Shown in pieces: positions 1 to 5,147 of a DNA stretch of 5,726 bases. The stretch is from Deltaproteobacteria bacterium. GTDB lineage: Bacteria; Myxococcota; B64-G9. Position numbers and translations under genes: made by a program. The stretch is from the NCBI GenBank assembly GCA_030591745.1, contig JAUVAM010000292.1, forward strand, positions 1 through 5,726, written 5' to 3'. Position 1 is the first letter of the stretch. The number at the start of each line of letters is the position of its first letter. The notes under the pieces were generated by a model. That model was given only the letters and a program-made list of their open reading frames with translations. It searched no databases and was not told the origin of the DNA.

Positions 1-5
1 AGCGC

Positions 6-2828
6 TTACTGGCCGAAAGTCACCTTGAGCTTCAGATGCTTGGCGCCGGCCTGGCACTTGCGGGCCCGCGCAAAGAGGTTGAGCGCCTGCTTCATGTCGT
101 AAGCCGGTGCGAAACCCACGCCGCTCTTGCCGCCTCGCACGATGACCGGTCGGCCGAGCAATTCCCGAACTTGATTCCACTCGTCGTCGGTCACCTTGCC
201 GGGCGTCGAGGCCGTACGGCTTAAGTAGTTGTCGAACCACTTGCCATCGATGTCGAAGTTGGGATTGCAAACCTTGTTGCCGCTTTGCGCCAAGAAACCC
301 ATCTGCCCGAGTAGGTGCATGCTTTTATTGTCCACCAGGGCGCGGCGCATGCCCATCAGGTTGGCGTAAAGGACGTGGGAGAAAATGTTGTTTTTGAAGG
401 TTACGTTCTTGGGTTTTTCGAAAAGCTTGATACCGTAGTTATCAATGAACTGAAAGGCATTGCCCTCGATGAGGGTCTTGGCCTTGCCCTGGATAAGCAG
501 TCCATAGCCCTGGGGGGATTGCCCCGAACCCGCCCGGTTTTTCTTGTTCCAGCTAAACAAGAAGGTGTTGTTGCGGATGACGATGGGTCCTTCGGCCAGG
601 GTGACCCGCTTGAGGTTCACCATCTGGTAGGCCATGTTGAGGAAGAGGTTGTTCTCCAGGGTGACCCCACCGCTCAGGCGCAAGGCGCTGGCGGCGCTGT
701 TGAGAAAGACACAGTTTCGGATGACGAGGCCCTTCTCCCAAAGGTAAACGATCTCCCCGTTTTCAGAGTTTTCCGCCCGCAGATCCCCGTTGGGAGAGTA
801 AACATTCTGGTTGCGCCGATCGAAGACAAATCCGTCCAGAATGAAGCCCTCATGGTTGCTGCCCTTGACGCCCGTCACGGTATTCTTCGGCTGGTCGGTC
901 TTGGCGCCCTTGGGCCAGGTCAACAGACTTGGATGTTTCCAGGGGTCCCGCTGACTGAATTTTTTGTCGTAGCCGCCCACCAGGGACAGATATTTCTTGC
1001 CGATGGTCCATTCGCCGCTCTTGAGAAAACCCGTATAGGTCCCCTCGGTCACATGGATGCTGTCGCCCACGCCGGCTTTTTTCAAAGCCTTGTATGGATC
1101 CTTGAAGGGCTTGGCCTTGGAGCCGTCGCCGCCTTTGGCGCCGGCCCGCACGAACCAGTCCCGGCCCTTGGGCCGGGCCACCTTGGGTCCAGAGTCGGTC
1201 TCCACCAGCTCGATGCTGTCGATCATGAAGCCGGCCTTGGGCACACCCCGGATGGCGTGCATGGTGCCGCGCACGCGATAGGTCTGCTCCGGTGGACGGC
1301 TGCAGTTTGGGCCATTACGGGCAATCGGATCGAGGAACTTCTGGGTCGCGGTGCCCTTCGGGTAGTAGCCGTAAATCTGCGTGCCGCCGCGTTCGGGAAC
1401 ACAGAGGTAAATGGCCTTGTGCTTGCCGGTCTTGACCTCATCCAAGCCCCGAGGTGCCACGCCACGGCCCAGGGCCACGATCATCTCCAGGGCCTGGCCA
1501 TCCACCGCGCGAGCATCCCGGACGTAGGGCTTGAGCTTGACCGACTTGTAGTTCTTGGCGGGCACGGCCGCCACCGGGGCCTGTTCGGCCGAGAAGGTCA
1601 CCGGCAGGTCCTTGGCCCGGGCTCCGGCCTTAAGCGACCCCTTGCCGGGGGCCATCAACTTCAGGGCCGAGGCCAGCTTCCAGGCCGGCGCCACACCCTC
1701 GGCCGCCGTGCCGCCCTTGGCGATGACCGGCAGGCCCAGCACACTGCGGGCCTGGTTCAGATCATCCATGGTGACCTTGCCATGCTCGGCGGGCTTGCGC
1801 CGGGAGAACTGGTCCATCCAGCCCTTGTCCAGGGGCAGCTTGGGATCAACGACTTGATTGCCGCCCTGCTTCGCAAAGCCCAGGTCTTCCAATGCGTCCA
1901 TGTCGCCGTTGTCGATGGCGATGTCCTTGCTGCCCATTTGGAACTTGAAGTTGGCGTAAGCGTTCATAAAGAACACGTTGTCCTTCAGGGTGATGGCGGA
2001 CAGGGGCGCCGAACCGTGACGGTAAACCACCACGGCGTTGTTGTCGGTGTAGGCAAGCAGGTTGTTTTCAATGCGGGTGGCGACCTTGGTGTTGATGCCC
2101 AGGCCGCGCGTTGCGCCAGTGCCTGGACCCGCCTTGTCGTCCCAGGTGAACAGGATGGTGTTGTTTTTGACCAGGGTGGCCGGCGTGCTGCCCTGCTTGC
2201 TGCTGCCCCTGATCTCGATGCCGTTCATCAGCTGGTTCAGGATCAGGTTGTTCTCCACCGTGGTGGCCATGCCCGTCGTGATGGCGGTTTTGGCGGAGTT
2301 AAGGATCACGTTGTTGCGGATCTTGGCGCCCTTGTGGAAGATGCGCACAGCCCCCTTGGGATAGGGCTGTCGAAGGCCGCCATCGGAGCGGTAGATGTTT
2401 TCGTTGCGCATGTCGACGATGAATCCGTCGAAGACCACGCCCTCGTGATCCTGGAGCGAGCCCGAAACCCGGGCCTCGCCGGAGATGTTCTTGGAACCCT
2501 TCTTCCACAGCAGCTCGGATGGGGTTTTCCAGGGATTGCGTTTCGCGAAGGCTTTGTCATAGCCCCCGAGCAGTTCGACCCGCGGCCAGGGGATCACCCA
2601 GGTGCCAGTTTCCAGCTTGCCGTAGTACTTGCCTTCGCTAACGTGGATCTTGTCGCCGGCCAGGCAGGCGTCCAGGGCTTGCCAGACGCCCCCGAAGGGC
2701 TTGGCCAAGGAGCCGTCTCCAGCCGAAGCGCCGGCGCGGACGAACCAATCCCTGGCCGAAGCGTCGGCCGCCAGGGTGCTGAGAAGCAAAACGATGGAGA
2801 ATGTGACGAGTAGCAACCGACGGCCCAT
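6..2828 (-). CDS. Exported protein with two tandem parallel beta-helix modules
   Basis: A 940-residue protein. Residues 1-25 form a Sec signal peptide: basic MGRR, a hydrophobic core, and a likely cut after ADASA. Module 1 (about 26-412) and module 2 (about 556-939) are homologous. Both open with RDWFVRAGA..GDGS.AKPF, continue with IHV.EG.Y.G, W.I and L.GGYDK.F..R.PWK.PS, then run through a ladder of NN-containing turns (for example IRNNVILNS, VENNLILN, IRNNTFLFSW). Both close with a cap of the type VT.D..NQ...LG.PVI..GG. The Asn ladder is typical of right-handed parallel beta-helix (PbH1) proteins, which include polysaccharide lyases and surface adhesins. Residues about 430-550 form a different domain with Cys476 and Cys509. 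No lipobox, transmembrane anchor or sorting tag is visible, so a periplasmic or secreted location is inferred. The start is supported by a strong RBS and the signal peptide directly behind it. Catalytic residues cannot be assigned; substrate and function are unknown. Confidence 0.9.
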   Translation of the reverse strand: MGRRLLLVTFSIVLLLSTLAADASARDWFVRAGASAGDGSLAKPFGGVWQALDACLAGDKIHVSEGKYYGKLETGTWVIPWPRVELLGGYDKAFAKRNPWKTPSELLWKKGSKNISGEARVSGSLQDHEGVVFDGFIVDMRNENIYRSDGGLRQPYPKGAVRIFHKGAKIRNNVILNSAKTAITTGMATTVENNLILNQLMNGIEIRGSSKQGSTPATLVKNNTILFTWDDKAGPGTGATRGLGINTKVATRIENNLLAYTDNNAVVVYRHGSAPLSAITLKDNVFFMNAYANFKFQMGSKDIAIDNGDMDALEDLGFAKQGGNQVVDPKLPLDKGWMDQFSRRKPAEHGKVTMDDLNQARSVLGLPVIAKGGTAAEGVAPAWKLASALKLMAPGKGSLKAGARAKDLPVTFSAEQAPVAAVPAKNYKSVKLKPYVRDARAVDGQALEMIVALGRGVAPRGLDEVKTGKHKAIYLCVPERGGTQIYGYYPKGTATQKFLDPIARNGPNCSRPPEQTYRVRGTMHAIRGVPKAGFMIDSIELVETDSGPKVARPKGRDWFVRAGAKGGDGSKAKPFKDPYKALKKAGVGDSIHVTEGTYTGFLKSGEWTIGKKYLSLVGGYDKKFSQRDPWKHPSLLTWPKGAKTDQPKNTVTGVKGSNHEGFILDGFVFDRRNQNVYSPNGDLRAENSENGEIVYLWEKGLVIRNCVFLNSAASALRLSGGVTLENNLFLNMAYQMVNLKRVTLAEGPIVIRNNTFLFSWNKKNRAGSGQSPQGYGLLIQGKAKTLIEGNAFQFIDNYGIKLFEKPKNVTFKNNIFSHVLYANLMGMRRALVDNKSMHLLGQMGFLAQSGNKVCNPNFDIDGKWFDNYLSRTASTPGKVTDDEWNQVRELLGRPVIVRGGKSGVGFAPAYDMKQALNLFARARKCQAGAKHLKLKVTFGQ
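12..1163 (-). repeat. Internal repeat 2: second beta-helix module
   Basis: This stretch encodes residues 556-939 of the same protein, the second copy of the duplicated module. It retains the N-terminal RDWFVRAGA block, the GGYDKKFSQRDPW block, the Asn-ladder repeats and the C-terminal LGRPVIVRGG cap, and ends two residues before the stop codon. The module is about the same length as the first (384 against 387 residues), so whole-module duplication is a better explanation than gradual growth of coils. Confidence 0.8.
1179..1541 (-). other. Uncharacterised domain between the two beta-helix modules
   Basis: Residues about 430-550 show no Asn-ladder repeats and no match to either module. Visible elements are KAIYLCVPER, IYGYYPKGT, a C-containing NGPNCS segment, then YRVRGTMH and GFMIDSIELVE, a beta-strand-rich pattern that could be a small OB-like or barrel fold (inference only). 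Cys476 and Cys509 could form a disulfide in the periplasm. The domain occurs once, between the modules, and not after module 2. I do not recognise the family. Confidence 0.5.
1593..2753 (-). repeat. Internal repeat 1: first beta-helix module
   Basis: This stretch encodes residues 26-412 of the exported beta-helix protein, the first copy of an intragenic duplication. Its opening (RDWFVRAGA) and closing (DLPVTF) segments match those of the second module. Even the DNA of the opening segment (2699-2753) can be aligned without gaps to 1109-1163, with scattered substitutions. The two copies are diverged, so this is an old duplication. Confidence 0.8.
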
Positions 2829-2834
2829 GGCAAG

Positions 2835-2843
2835 CCCTCCCTC
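2835..2843 (-). promoter_or_regulatory. Ribosome binding site of the beta-helix gene
   Basis: On the minus strand GAGGGAGGG lies about 6 nt before the ATG at 2828. This purine-rich Shine-Dalgarno sequence, with the signal peptide starting at that ATG, fixes the start. Confidence 0.75.
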
Positions 2844-2891
2844 TTAGATAAGATGCCGTAATTGAGGCCAAGCCTAGCACCGCCAGCGTAG

Positions 2892-2902
2892 CCTGTCACA
2901 GG
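2892..2902. promoter_or_regulatory. 11-bp palindrome upstream of the beta-helix gene
   Basis: CCTGTCACAGG is a perfect inverted repeat of 5-bp arms around one central base, 64 nt upstream of the beta-helix start codon. It has the same geometry as the GTGCCAGGCAC palindromes further on but a different sequence. The position suits an operator, but a single short palindrome can occur by chance. No convincing -35/-10 pair for the beta-helix gene was found nearby. Confidence 0.25.
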
Positions 2903-2914
2903 AAAGATGAACTA

Positions 2915-2944
2915 AGGCTACACAGGTGCAGGCTACACAGGTGC
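2915..2944. repeat. Perfect tandem duplication of a 15-bp unit
   Basis: AGGCTACACAGGTGC occurs twice head to tail with no mismatch (2915-2929 and 2930-2944). The second copy runs into the degenerate palindrome copy at 2941. A related sequence, CTACGCAGGGTGCC, precedes the next palindrome copy at 2971, so the tandem pair is probably an expansion of the left flank of the REP-like unit. The pair is bracketed by AACTAAG (2910-2916) and CTTAGTT (2951-2957), which are inverted copies of each other. Confidence 0.75.
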
Positions 2945-3021
2945 CAGCCACTTAGTTGGGCCTTCCTAAGCTACGCAGGGTGCCAGGCACTTAGTTGCTG
3001 GGGGGTGCCAGGCACTTCGTT
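2941..3021. repeat. REP-like palindrome cluster, three copies
   Basis: Three copies of a short motif with consensus GTGCCAGGCACTTAGTT lie in the same orientation. Copy A at 2941-2957 has one mismatch (GCC for GGC) that breaks the palindrome. Copy B at 2980-2996 is perfect. Copy C at 3005-3021 has TTCGTT instead of TTAGTT. The core GTGCCAGGCAC is an inverted repeat of 5-bp arms around one base. Copy B is also enclosed by CTAAG (2966-2970) and CTTAG (2990-2994), so a longer hairpin with an internal loop is possible. B and C start exactly 25 bp apart. The cluster fills the space between the 3' end of yajD and the beta-helix gene. It looks like an intergenic REP-type repeat; no REP-associated transposase is present here. 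Confidence 0.7.
2974..3000. repeat. 27-bp direct repeat, left copy
   Basis: This 27-bp stretch, from CGCAGGG through the palindrome GTGCCAGGCAC to TTAGTTGCTG, is identical base for base to 3487-3513. The match ends on the right with G here against T there. The two copies are in the same orientation and bracket the yajD gene. Confidence 0.85.
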
Positions 3022-3035
3022 CCCCGAGCGAGGGG
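3022..3035 (-). terminator. Possible weak hairpin after yajD
   Basis: About 17 nt past the yajD stop codon the minus strand reads CCCC-TCGCTC-GGGG, a 4-bp GC stem with a 6-nt loop, followed by palindrome copy C. There is no U-tract, so it is not a classical intrinsic terminator. Together with the GTGCCTGGCAC hairpins it might slow or end transcription, or protect the 3' end, before the beta-helix gene. Confidence 0.2.
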
Positions 3036-3051
3036 GGGCGTGAAGGAGCCC

Positions 3052-3432
3052 TTACTTTTTCTTGAGCAATTTTGCCAGGTTGGCGAAGGGCTGGTGGGTG
3101 GCTTCGCCTTCGTCTCGCTCGCGGGGGCTTAGGGGGCCGGAGACCTCGGCGACCATGTCGCGTTGGTGTTCGTTGTCGTGGCAGTAGATGCAGAGAAGTT
3201 CCCAGTTGCTGCCGTCGGGCGGGTTGTTGTCGTGATTGTGATCTTTGTGGTGCACGGTCAACTCGCGAAGCTTCTTGCCCTCGAACTCGCGACCACAATG
3301 TCCACAGACCGGGTCAAAGAGCTCCAGCGCTCGCGCCCGGTAGCCCCCTTCTCGCTCGGCCTGTCGCCGTCGCTCGTCTTGCACCAGTTGGCGAAGTTTG
3401 TCCGGATTCGACGGGGTTTTCTTCGATGGCAT
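3052..3432 (-). CDS. yajD: YajD-family HNH nuclease
   Basis: A 126-residue protein that resembles E. coli YajD along most of its length, as recalled from memory: YRARALEL, CGHCGREF, LRELTVHH.DH.HDNNP, DGSNWELLC.YCHD.EH and a C-terminal NPFADL-like QPFANLAKLLKKK. Cys43, Cys46, Cys81 and Cys84 form two CxxC knuckles that probably hold a structural zinc. His61-His62, Asn76 and His85 or His89 supply the HNH (beta-beta-alpha metal) nuclease signature. Members are small cytoplasmic proteins presumed to cut DNA; the cellular role of YajD is not well established. The start at 3432 (MPSKK) is preferred because GGAG lies 7 nt upstream and the length is close to E. coli YajD. An in-frame ATG at 3465 would add 11 residues but overlaps a possible promoter. 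The residues between about 91 and 112 are an acidic/basic spacer with little conservation. The gene diverges from fic and is bracketed by 27-bp direct repeats. Confidence 0.88.
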   Translation of the reverse strand: MPSKKTPSNPDKLRQLVQDERRRQAEREGGYRARALELFDPVCGHCGREFEGKKLRELTVHHKDHNHDNNPPDGSNWELLCIYCHDNEHQRDMVAEVSGPLSPRERDEGEATHQPFANLAKLLKKK

Positions 3433-3439
3433 GCGATGG

Positions 3440-3443
3440 CTCC
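3440..3443 (-). promoter_or_regulatory. Ribosome binding site deciding the yajD start
   Basis: GGAG on the minus strand, 7 nt before the ATG at 3432. The upstream candidate ATG at 3465 has only a G8 run about 10 nt before it. This favours the shorter protein. Confidence 0.5.
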
Positions 3444-3467
3444 AGGTTGGGGTCAGGATGCTCATAT

Positions 3468-3473
3468 ATCATA
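3468..3473 (-). promoter_or_regulatory. Possible -10 element of yajD
   Basis: The minus strand reads TATGAT, a near-consensus sigma-70 -10 hexamer in a short AT-rich island of a GC-rich region, 35 nt upstream of the preferred yajD start. The expected -35 zone, 17-19 nt further up, falls on the edge of palindrome copy D and the C8 run, where only weak matches (TGGCAC, GCACCC) are seen. If real, transcription would start just about at or inside the longer yajD reading frame, which supports the shorter start. Confidence 0.3.
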
Positions 3474-3475
3474 TT

Positions 3476-3483
3476 CCCCCCCC
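3476..3483. repeat. Homopolymer run C8 (G8 on the yajD strand)
   Basis: Eight consecutive C on the plus strand lie between the possible yajD -10 element and palindrome copy D, that is, inside the presumed -35/-10 spacer. Runs of this length can slip in replication and change promoter spacing, as is known for some phase-variable genes. Whether this one does is not shown. Confidence 0.6.
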
Positions 3484-3486
3484 ATG

Positions 3487-3513
3487 CGCAGGGTGCCAGG
3501 CACTTAGTTGCTG
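3487..3513. repeat. 27-bp direct repeat, right copy (fourth palindrome copy)
   Basis: Identical to 2974-3000 and in the same orientation. It contains the fourth GTGCCAGGCAC palindrome (3493-3503) and sits in the divergent region between the yajD and fic start codons. A structure-forming or protein-bound repeat at this place could influence both promoters; that role is inferred. Confidence 0.85.
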
Positions 3514-3560
3514 TGATGCTGACATGTCCGAGGGGTGTGATATGCTTTTGGGATGGAATG

Positions 3561-3566
3561 GAGGAG
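3561..3566 (+). promoter_or_regulatory. Ribosome binding site of fic
   Basis: GAGGAG lies 11 nt before the ATG at 3578, slightly longer than ideal. A competing site, AGGGG at 3531-3535, lies 6 nt before an in-frame ATG at 3542. Family proteins of this type usually begin just before the YQPPF motif, which favours 3578. Confidence 0.45.
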
Positions 3567-3577
3567 CCATCGTAGCC

Positions 3578-4597
3578 ATGGGTGATCAGGGCGCATACCA
3601 GCCACCTTTTAGTCTCACTTCGACCATCGTAAGCCGGGTGGCGGAGATTGGCGAGCTCATCGGTGCCCACGCCGTCCTGTCCGGCGAGGATCTGGCTCCG
3701 CGCCTGCGCCGTGACAACCGCATTCGTACGATTCATGCCTCCTTGGCCATCGAAAACAACACCCTGACCCTGGAGCAGGTGACAAGCGTCATTGCGGGCA
3801 AGCGGGTTTTGGGGCCTCCGGAAGAGATCCAAGAGGTGCGAAACGCCTTCGCGGCGTATCAAGCCATGGATGACTGGGATCCCCGCTCGCGGCAGGACTT
3901 GCTGGCCGCCCACGGCCTGTTGATGGCCGGCCTGGTGGACGAGGTCGGCGTCTTTCGCTCGGCCGGCGTGGGCGTTTTTCGGGCCAAGCAATTGGTGCAT
4001 ATGGCACCGCCCGCCCCGCGGGTGCCGCAGCTTGTTGATGATCTGCTGGGCTGGCTTGGTGGGACGGACGTGCATCCCCTGGTGAGCAGCTGCGTGGTGC
4101 ATTATGAGTTGGAGTTCATCCATCCCTTCGCCGACGGCAATGGGCGCATGGGTCGGCTTTGGCAGACTTTGATACTTAGAAACTGGAAGCCCCTGTTGGC
4201 CTATTTGCCGGTGGAGACGGTGATTCGGGAGCGTCAGGATGAGTATTACCGGGTCCTGGCTGTAGCTGATGATCAGGCCGAGGCCACGCCCTTTGTTGAG
4301 TTCATGCTGGATGCCTTACATGCCGCCCTCAAGGAGAGTGGTCTGAGCAGCGACCAAGTAAGCGACCAAGTAAGCGACCAAGTATCCAGGTTGCTCAAGG
4401 TACTCGCCAAGGAAGAAAAGAGCAGTGCCGGTATCATGAAAATACTGGCGCTTTCGCACAAACCGACCTTCCGAAAGAACTATTTGACCCCATCACTAGA
4501 GGGTGGCTGGGTCGAGCGCACAGAGCCGAATTCACCCCGCAGCCCGACTCAACGGTATCGATTGACCGACAAGGGTCGACGATGGTTTCAGACTTAG
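3578..4597 (+). CDS. Fic-family adenylyltransferase, self-inhibited, with winged-helix-like C-terminus
   Basis: A 339-residue Fic protein. Residues 7-30 carry the YQPPF..T..IV..VAEIGELIG start common in this subfamily. Residues 55-60 (SLAIEN) match the (S/T)xxxE(G/N) inhibitory motif, whose Glu59 is known in the family to block productive ATP binding; located before the Fic core, it makes this a class II type. GVFRSAGVGV and MAPPAPRVPQLVDDLLGWL (about 124-160) form the target-docking flap region. HPFADGNGRMGR (182-193) is a complete active site with catalytic His182, which predicts transfer of AMP from ATP to a protein hydroxyl in the cytoplasm. SDQV is repeated three times (258-269). Residues 270-339 look like a winged helix ending in QRYRLTDKGRRW, suggesting DNA binding or autoregulation. 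An alternative ATG at 3542 would add 12 residues. No separate antitoxin gene is adjacent. The target is unknown. Confidence 0.93.
   Translation: MGDQGAYQPPFSLTSTIVSRVAEIGELIGAHAVLSGEDLAPRLRRDNRIRTIHASLAIENNTLTLEQVTSVIAGKRVLGPPEEIQEVRNAFAAYQAMDDWDPRSRQDLLAAHGLLMAGLVDEVGVFRSAGVGVFRAKQLVHMAPPAPRVPQLVDDLLGWLGGTDVHPLVSSCVVHYELEFIHPFADGNGRMGRLWQTLILRNWKPLLAYLPVETVIRERQDEYYRVLAVADDQAEATPFVEFMLDALHAALKESGLSSDQVSDQVSDQVSRLLKVLAKEEKSSAGIMKILALSHKPTFRKNYLTPSLEGGWVERTEPNSPRSPTQRYRLTDKGRRWFQT
4349..4384 (+). repeat. In-frame 12-bp tandem repeat, three copies, in fic
   Basis: AGCGACCAAGTA is repeated three times without mismatch and encodes SDQV-SDQV-SDQV at residues 258-269, between the Fic core and the winged-helix-like domain. 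As the unit is four codons, gain or loss of copies keeps the reading frame and only changes linker length. Similar short DQV or PQV repeats are familiar in the linkers of Fic and related proteins (from general knowledge). Confidence 0.9.
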
Positions 4598-5133
4598 CCC
4601 CTGGGGAAGCTGATTTCCAATTGGCCGTCTGGTTTTAGCTCGATCCAGCCGTCCATGAAGTCTTCGAAGTTGGTCTCCAGGGTCTGATCTACATCGCTTC
4701 GATGTCCAACCGCGGTGAGGGTGTAGCCTTGCAAGCGGATGGAGACCTTGGCCTCGTCGGCCACCGGGGCGGGGAAGACGCAGGCCCTGTCGAGGCGCGG
4801 TCCCTTGGCGTATTGGTGGGCGTGGATCTTTGCGTCTAGGCGTCCGGCCATGTGACAGACTTCTTTGCCGTCGACCCAAAGATGCAGATTCAGGCGTTGG
4901 CCGTCATGGCCCGTGAGCAGAAAGCGATAGACCTGTTTGCCTTCCGGGGTCGCGGGCGCTGCTTGAATGGCTTGCTCCAGCGAGACATCAACGAGCACCG
5001 GCGCCGCTTGTGCTGAGGAGTCGGCTGAGTCGTCGGCCTGCTTGGGCTCGGGCTTAAGCTGGGCAGCCGGGCCGCAGGCCGCGAGAGTGAACGCGATCAA
5101 AAAAGTCGCAAGGAGGGTCGTTGTGGTTTTCAT
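4594..5133 (-). CDS. Uncharacterised lipoprotein
   Basis: A 179-residue protein starting at MKTTTTLLATFLIAFTLAAC. Residues 1-19 are a type II signal peptide with lipobox LAAC and lipidated Cys20, followed by Gly, so it should be anchored in a membrane facing the periplasm or outside. Residues 21-60 are a low-complexity Ala/Asp/Ser/Pro tether. The globular part (about 65-179) has alternating strands such as VYRFLLTG, LNLHLWVDG, KVSIRLQGYTL and GWIELKPDGQLEISF, with Cys93 and Cys118 possibly paired. I do not recognise the family. The start is chosen at 5133 and not further upstream because of the signal peptide and an AGGAG site 9 nt before it; upstream in-frame codons overlap the preceding gene. 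It follows the propeller-like gene by 14 nt and is probably translated from the same mRNA. Its stop overlaps the fic stop on the other strand. Confidence 0.88.
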   Translation of the reverse strand: MKTTTTLLATFLIAFTLAACGPAAQLKPEPKQADDSADSSAQAAPVLVDVSLEQAIQAAPATPEGKQVYRFLLTGHDGQRLNLHLWVDGKEVCHMAGRLDAKIHAHQYAKGPRLDRACVFPAPVADEAKVSIRLQGYTLTAVGHRSDVDQTLETNFEDFMDGWIELKPDGQLEISFPRG

Positions 5134-5142
5134 GTTTTCGCT

Positions 5143-5147
5143 CTCCT
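5143..5147 (-). promoter_or_regulatory. Ribosome binding site of the lipoprotein gene
   Basis: AGGAG on the minus strand, 9 nt before the ATG at 5133 and directly behind the stop codon of the upstream gene (5148-5150). This arrangement suits re-initiation by terminating ribosomes. Confidence 0.6.

Noticed and set aside
315..2813. An 832-codon open frame on the plus strand opposite the beta-helix gene
   Set aside because: Its codons are exactly in register with the sense codons, so it stays open merely because the sense gene rarely uses TTA, CTA or TCA, as expected in GC-rich coding sequence. It has no recognisable domain, and the opposite strand encodes a clear signal peptide and repeat family.
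2982..3000. Possible sigma-54 promoter in AGGCACTTAGTTGCTG (also in the copy at 3495-3513)
   Set aside because: It resembles TGGCAC-N5-TTGC, but the spacing between GG and GC is 9 and not 10 and the first T is A. It recurs as part of a repeat unit and not at one gene start.
3022..3035. Strong intrinsic terminator after yajD
   Set aside because: The stem is only 4 bp and no U-tract follows, so it is kept only as a low-confidence hairpin.
2966..3298. A 110-codon minus-strand frame overlapping the 3' half of yajD
   Set aside because: It is Arg/Pro-rich, lacks any family resemblance, runs through the repeat cluster and lies in a different frame of a well-supported gene.
2974..3513. CRISPR array
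   Set aside because: Only two 27-bp identical repeats exist, over 500 bp apart with a gene between them, and no regular spacers or cas genes.
3398..3577. N-terminal extension of Fic to the first in-frame ATG
   Set aside because: The extra 60 residues run over yajD and the palindrome, are Cys-rich and unlike the family start. A shorter extension from 3542 with AGGGG 6 nt upstream cannot be fully excluded.
3578..4597. A toxin-antitoxin pair of Fic and YajD
   Set aside because: The genes are divergent, YajD is a nuclease and not an antitoxin family, and the Fic protein carries its own inhibitory motif. Nothing beyond adjacency links them.
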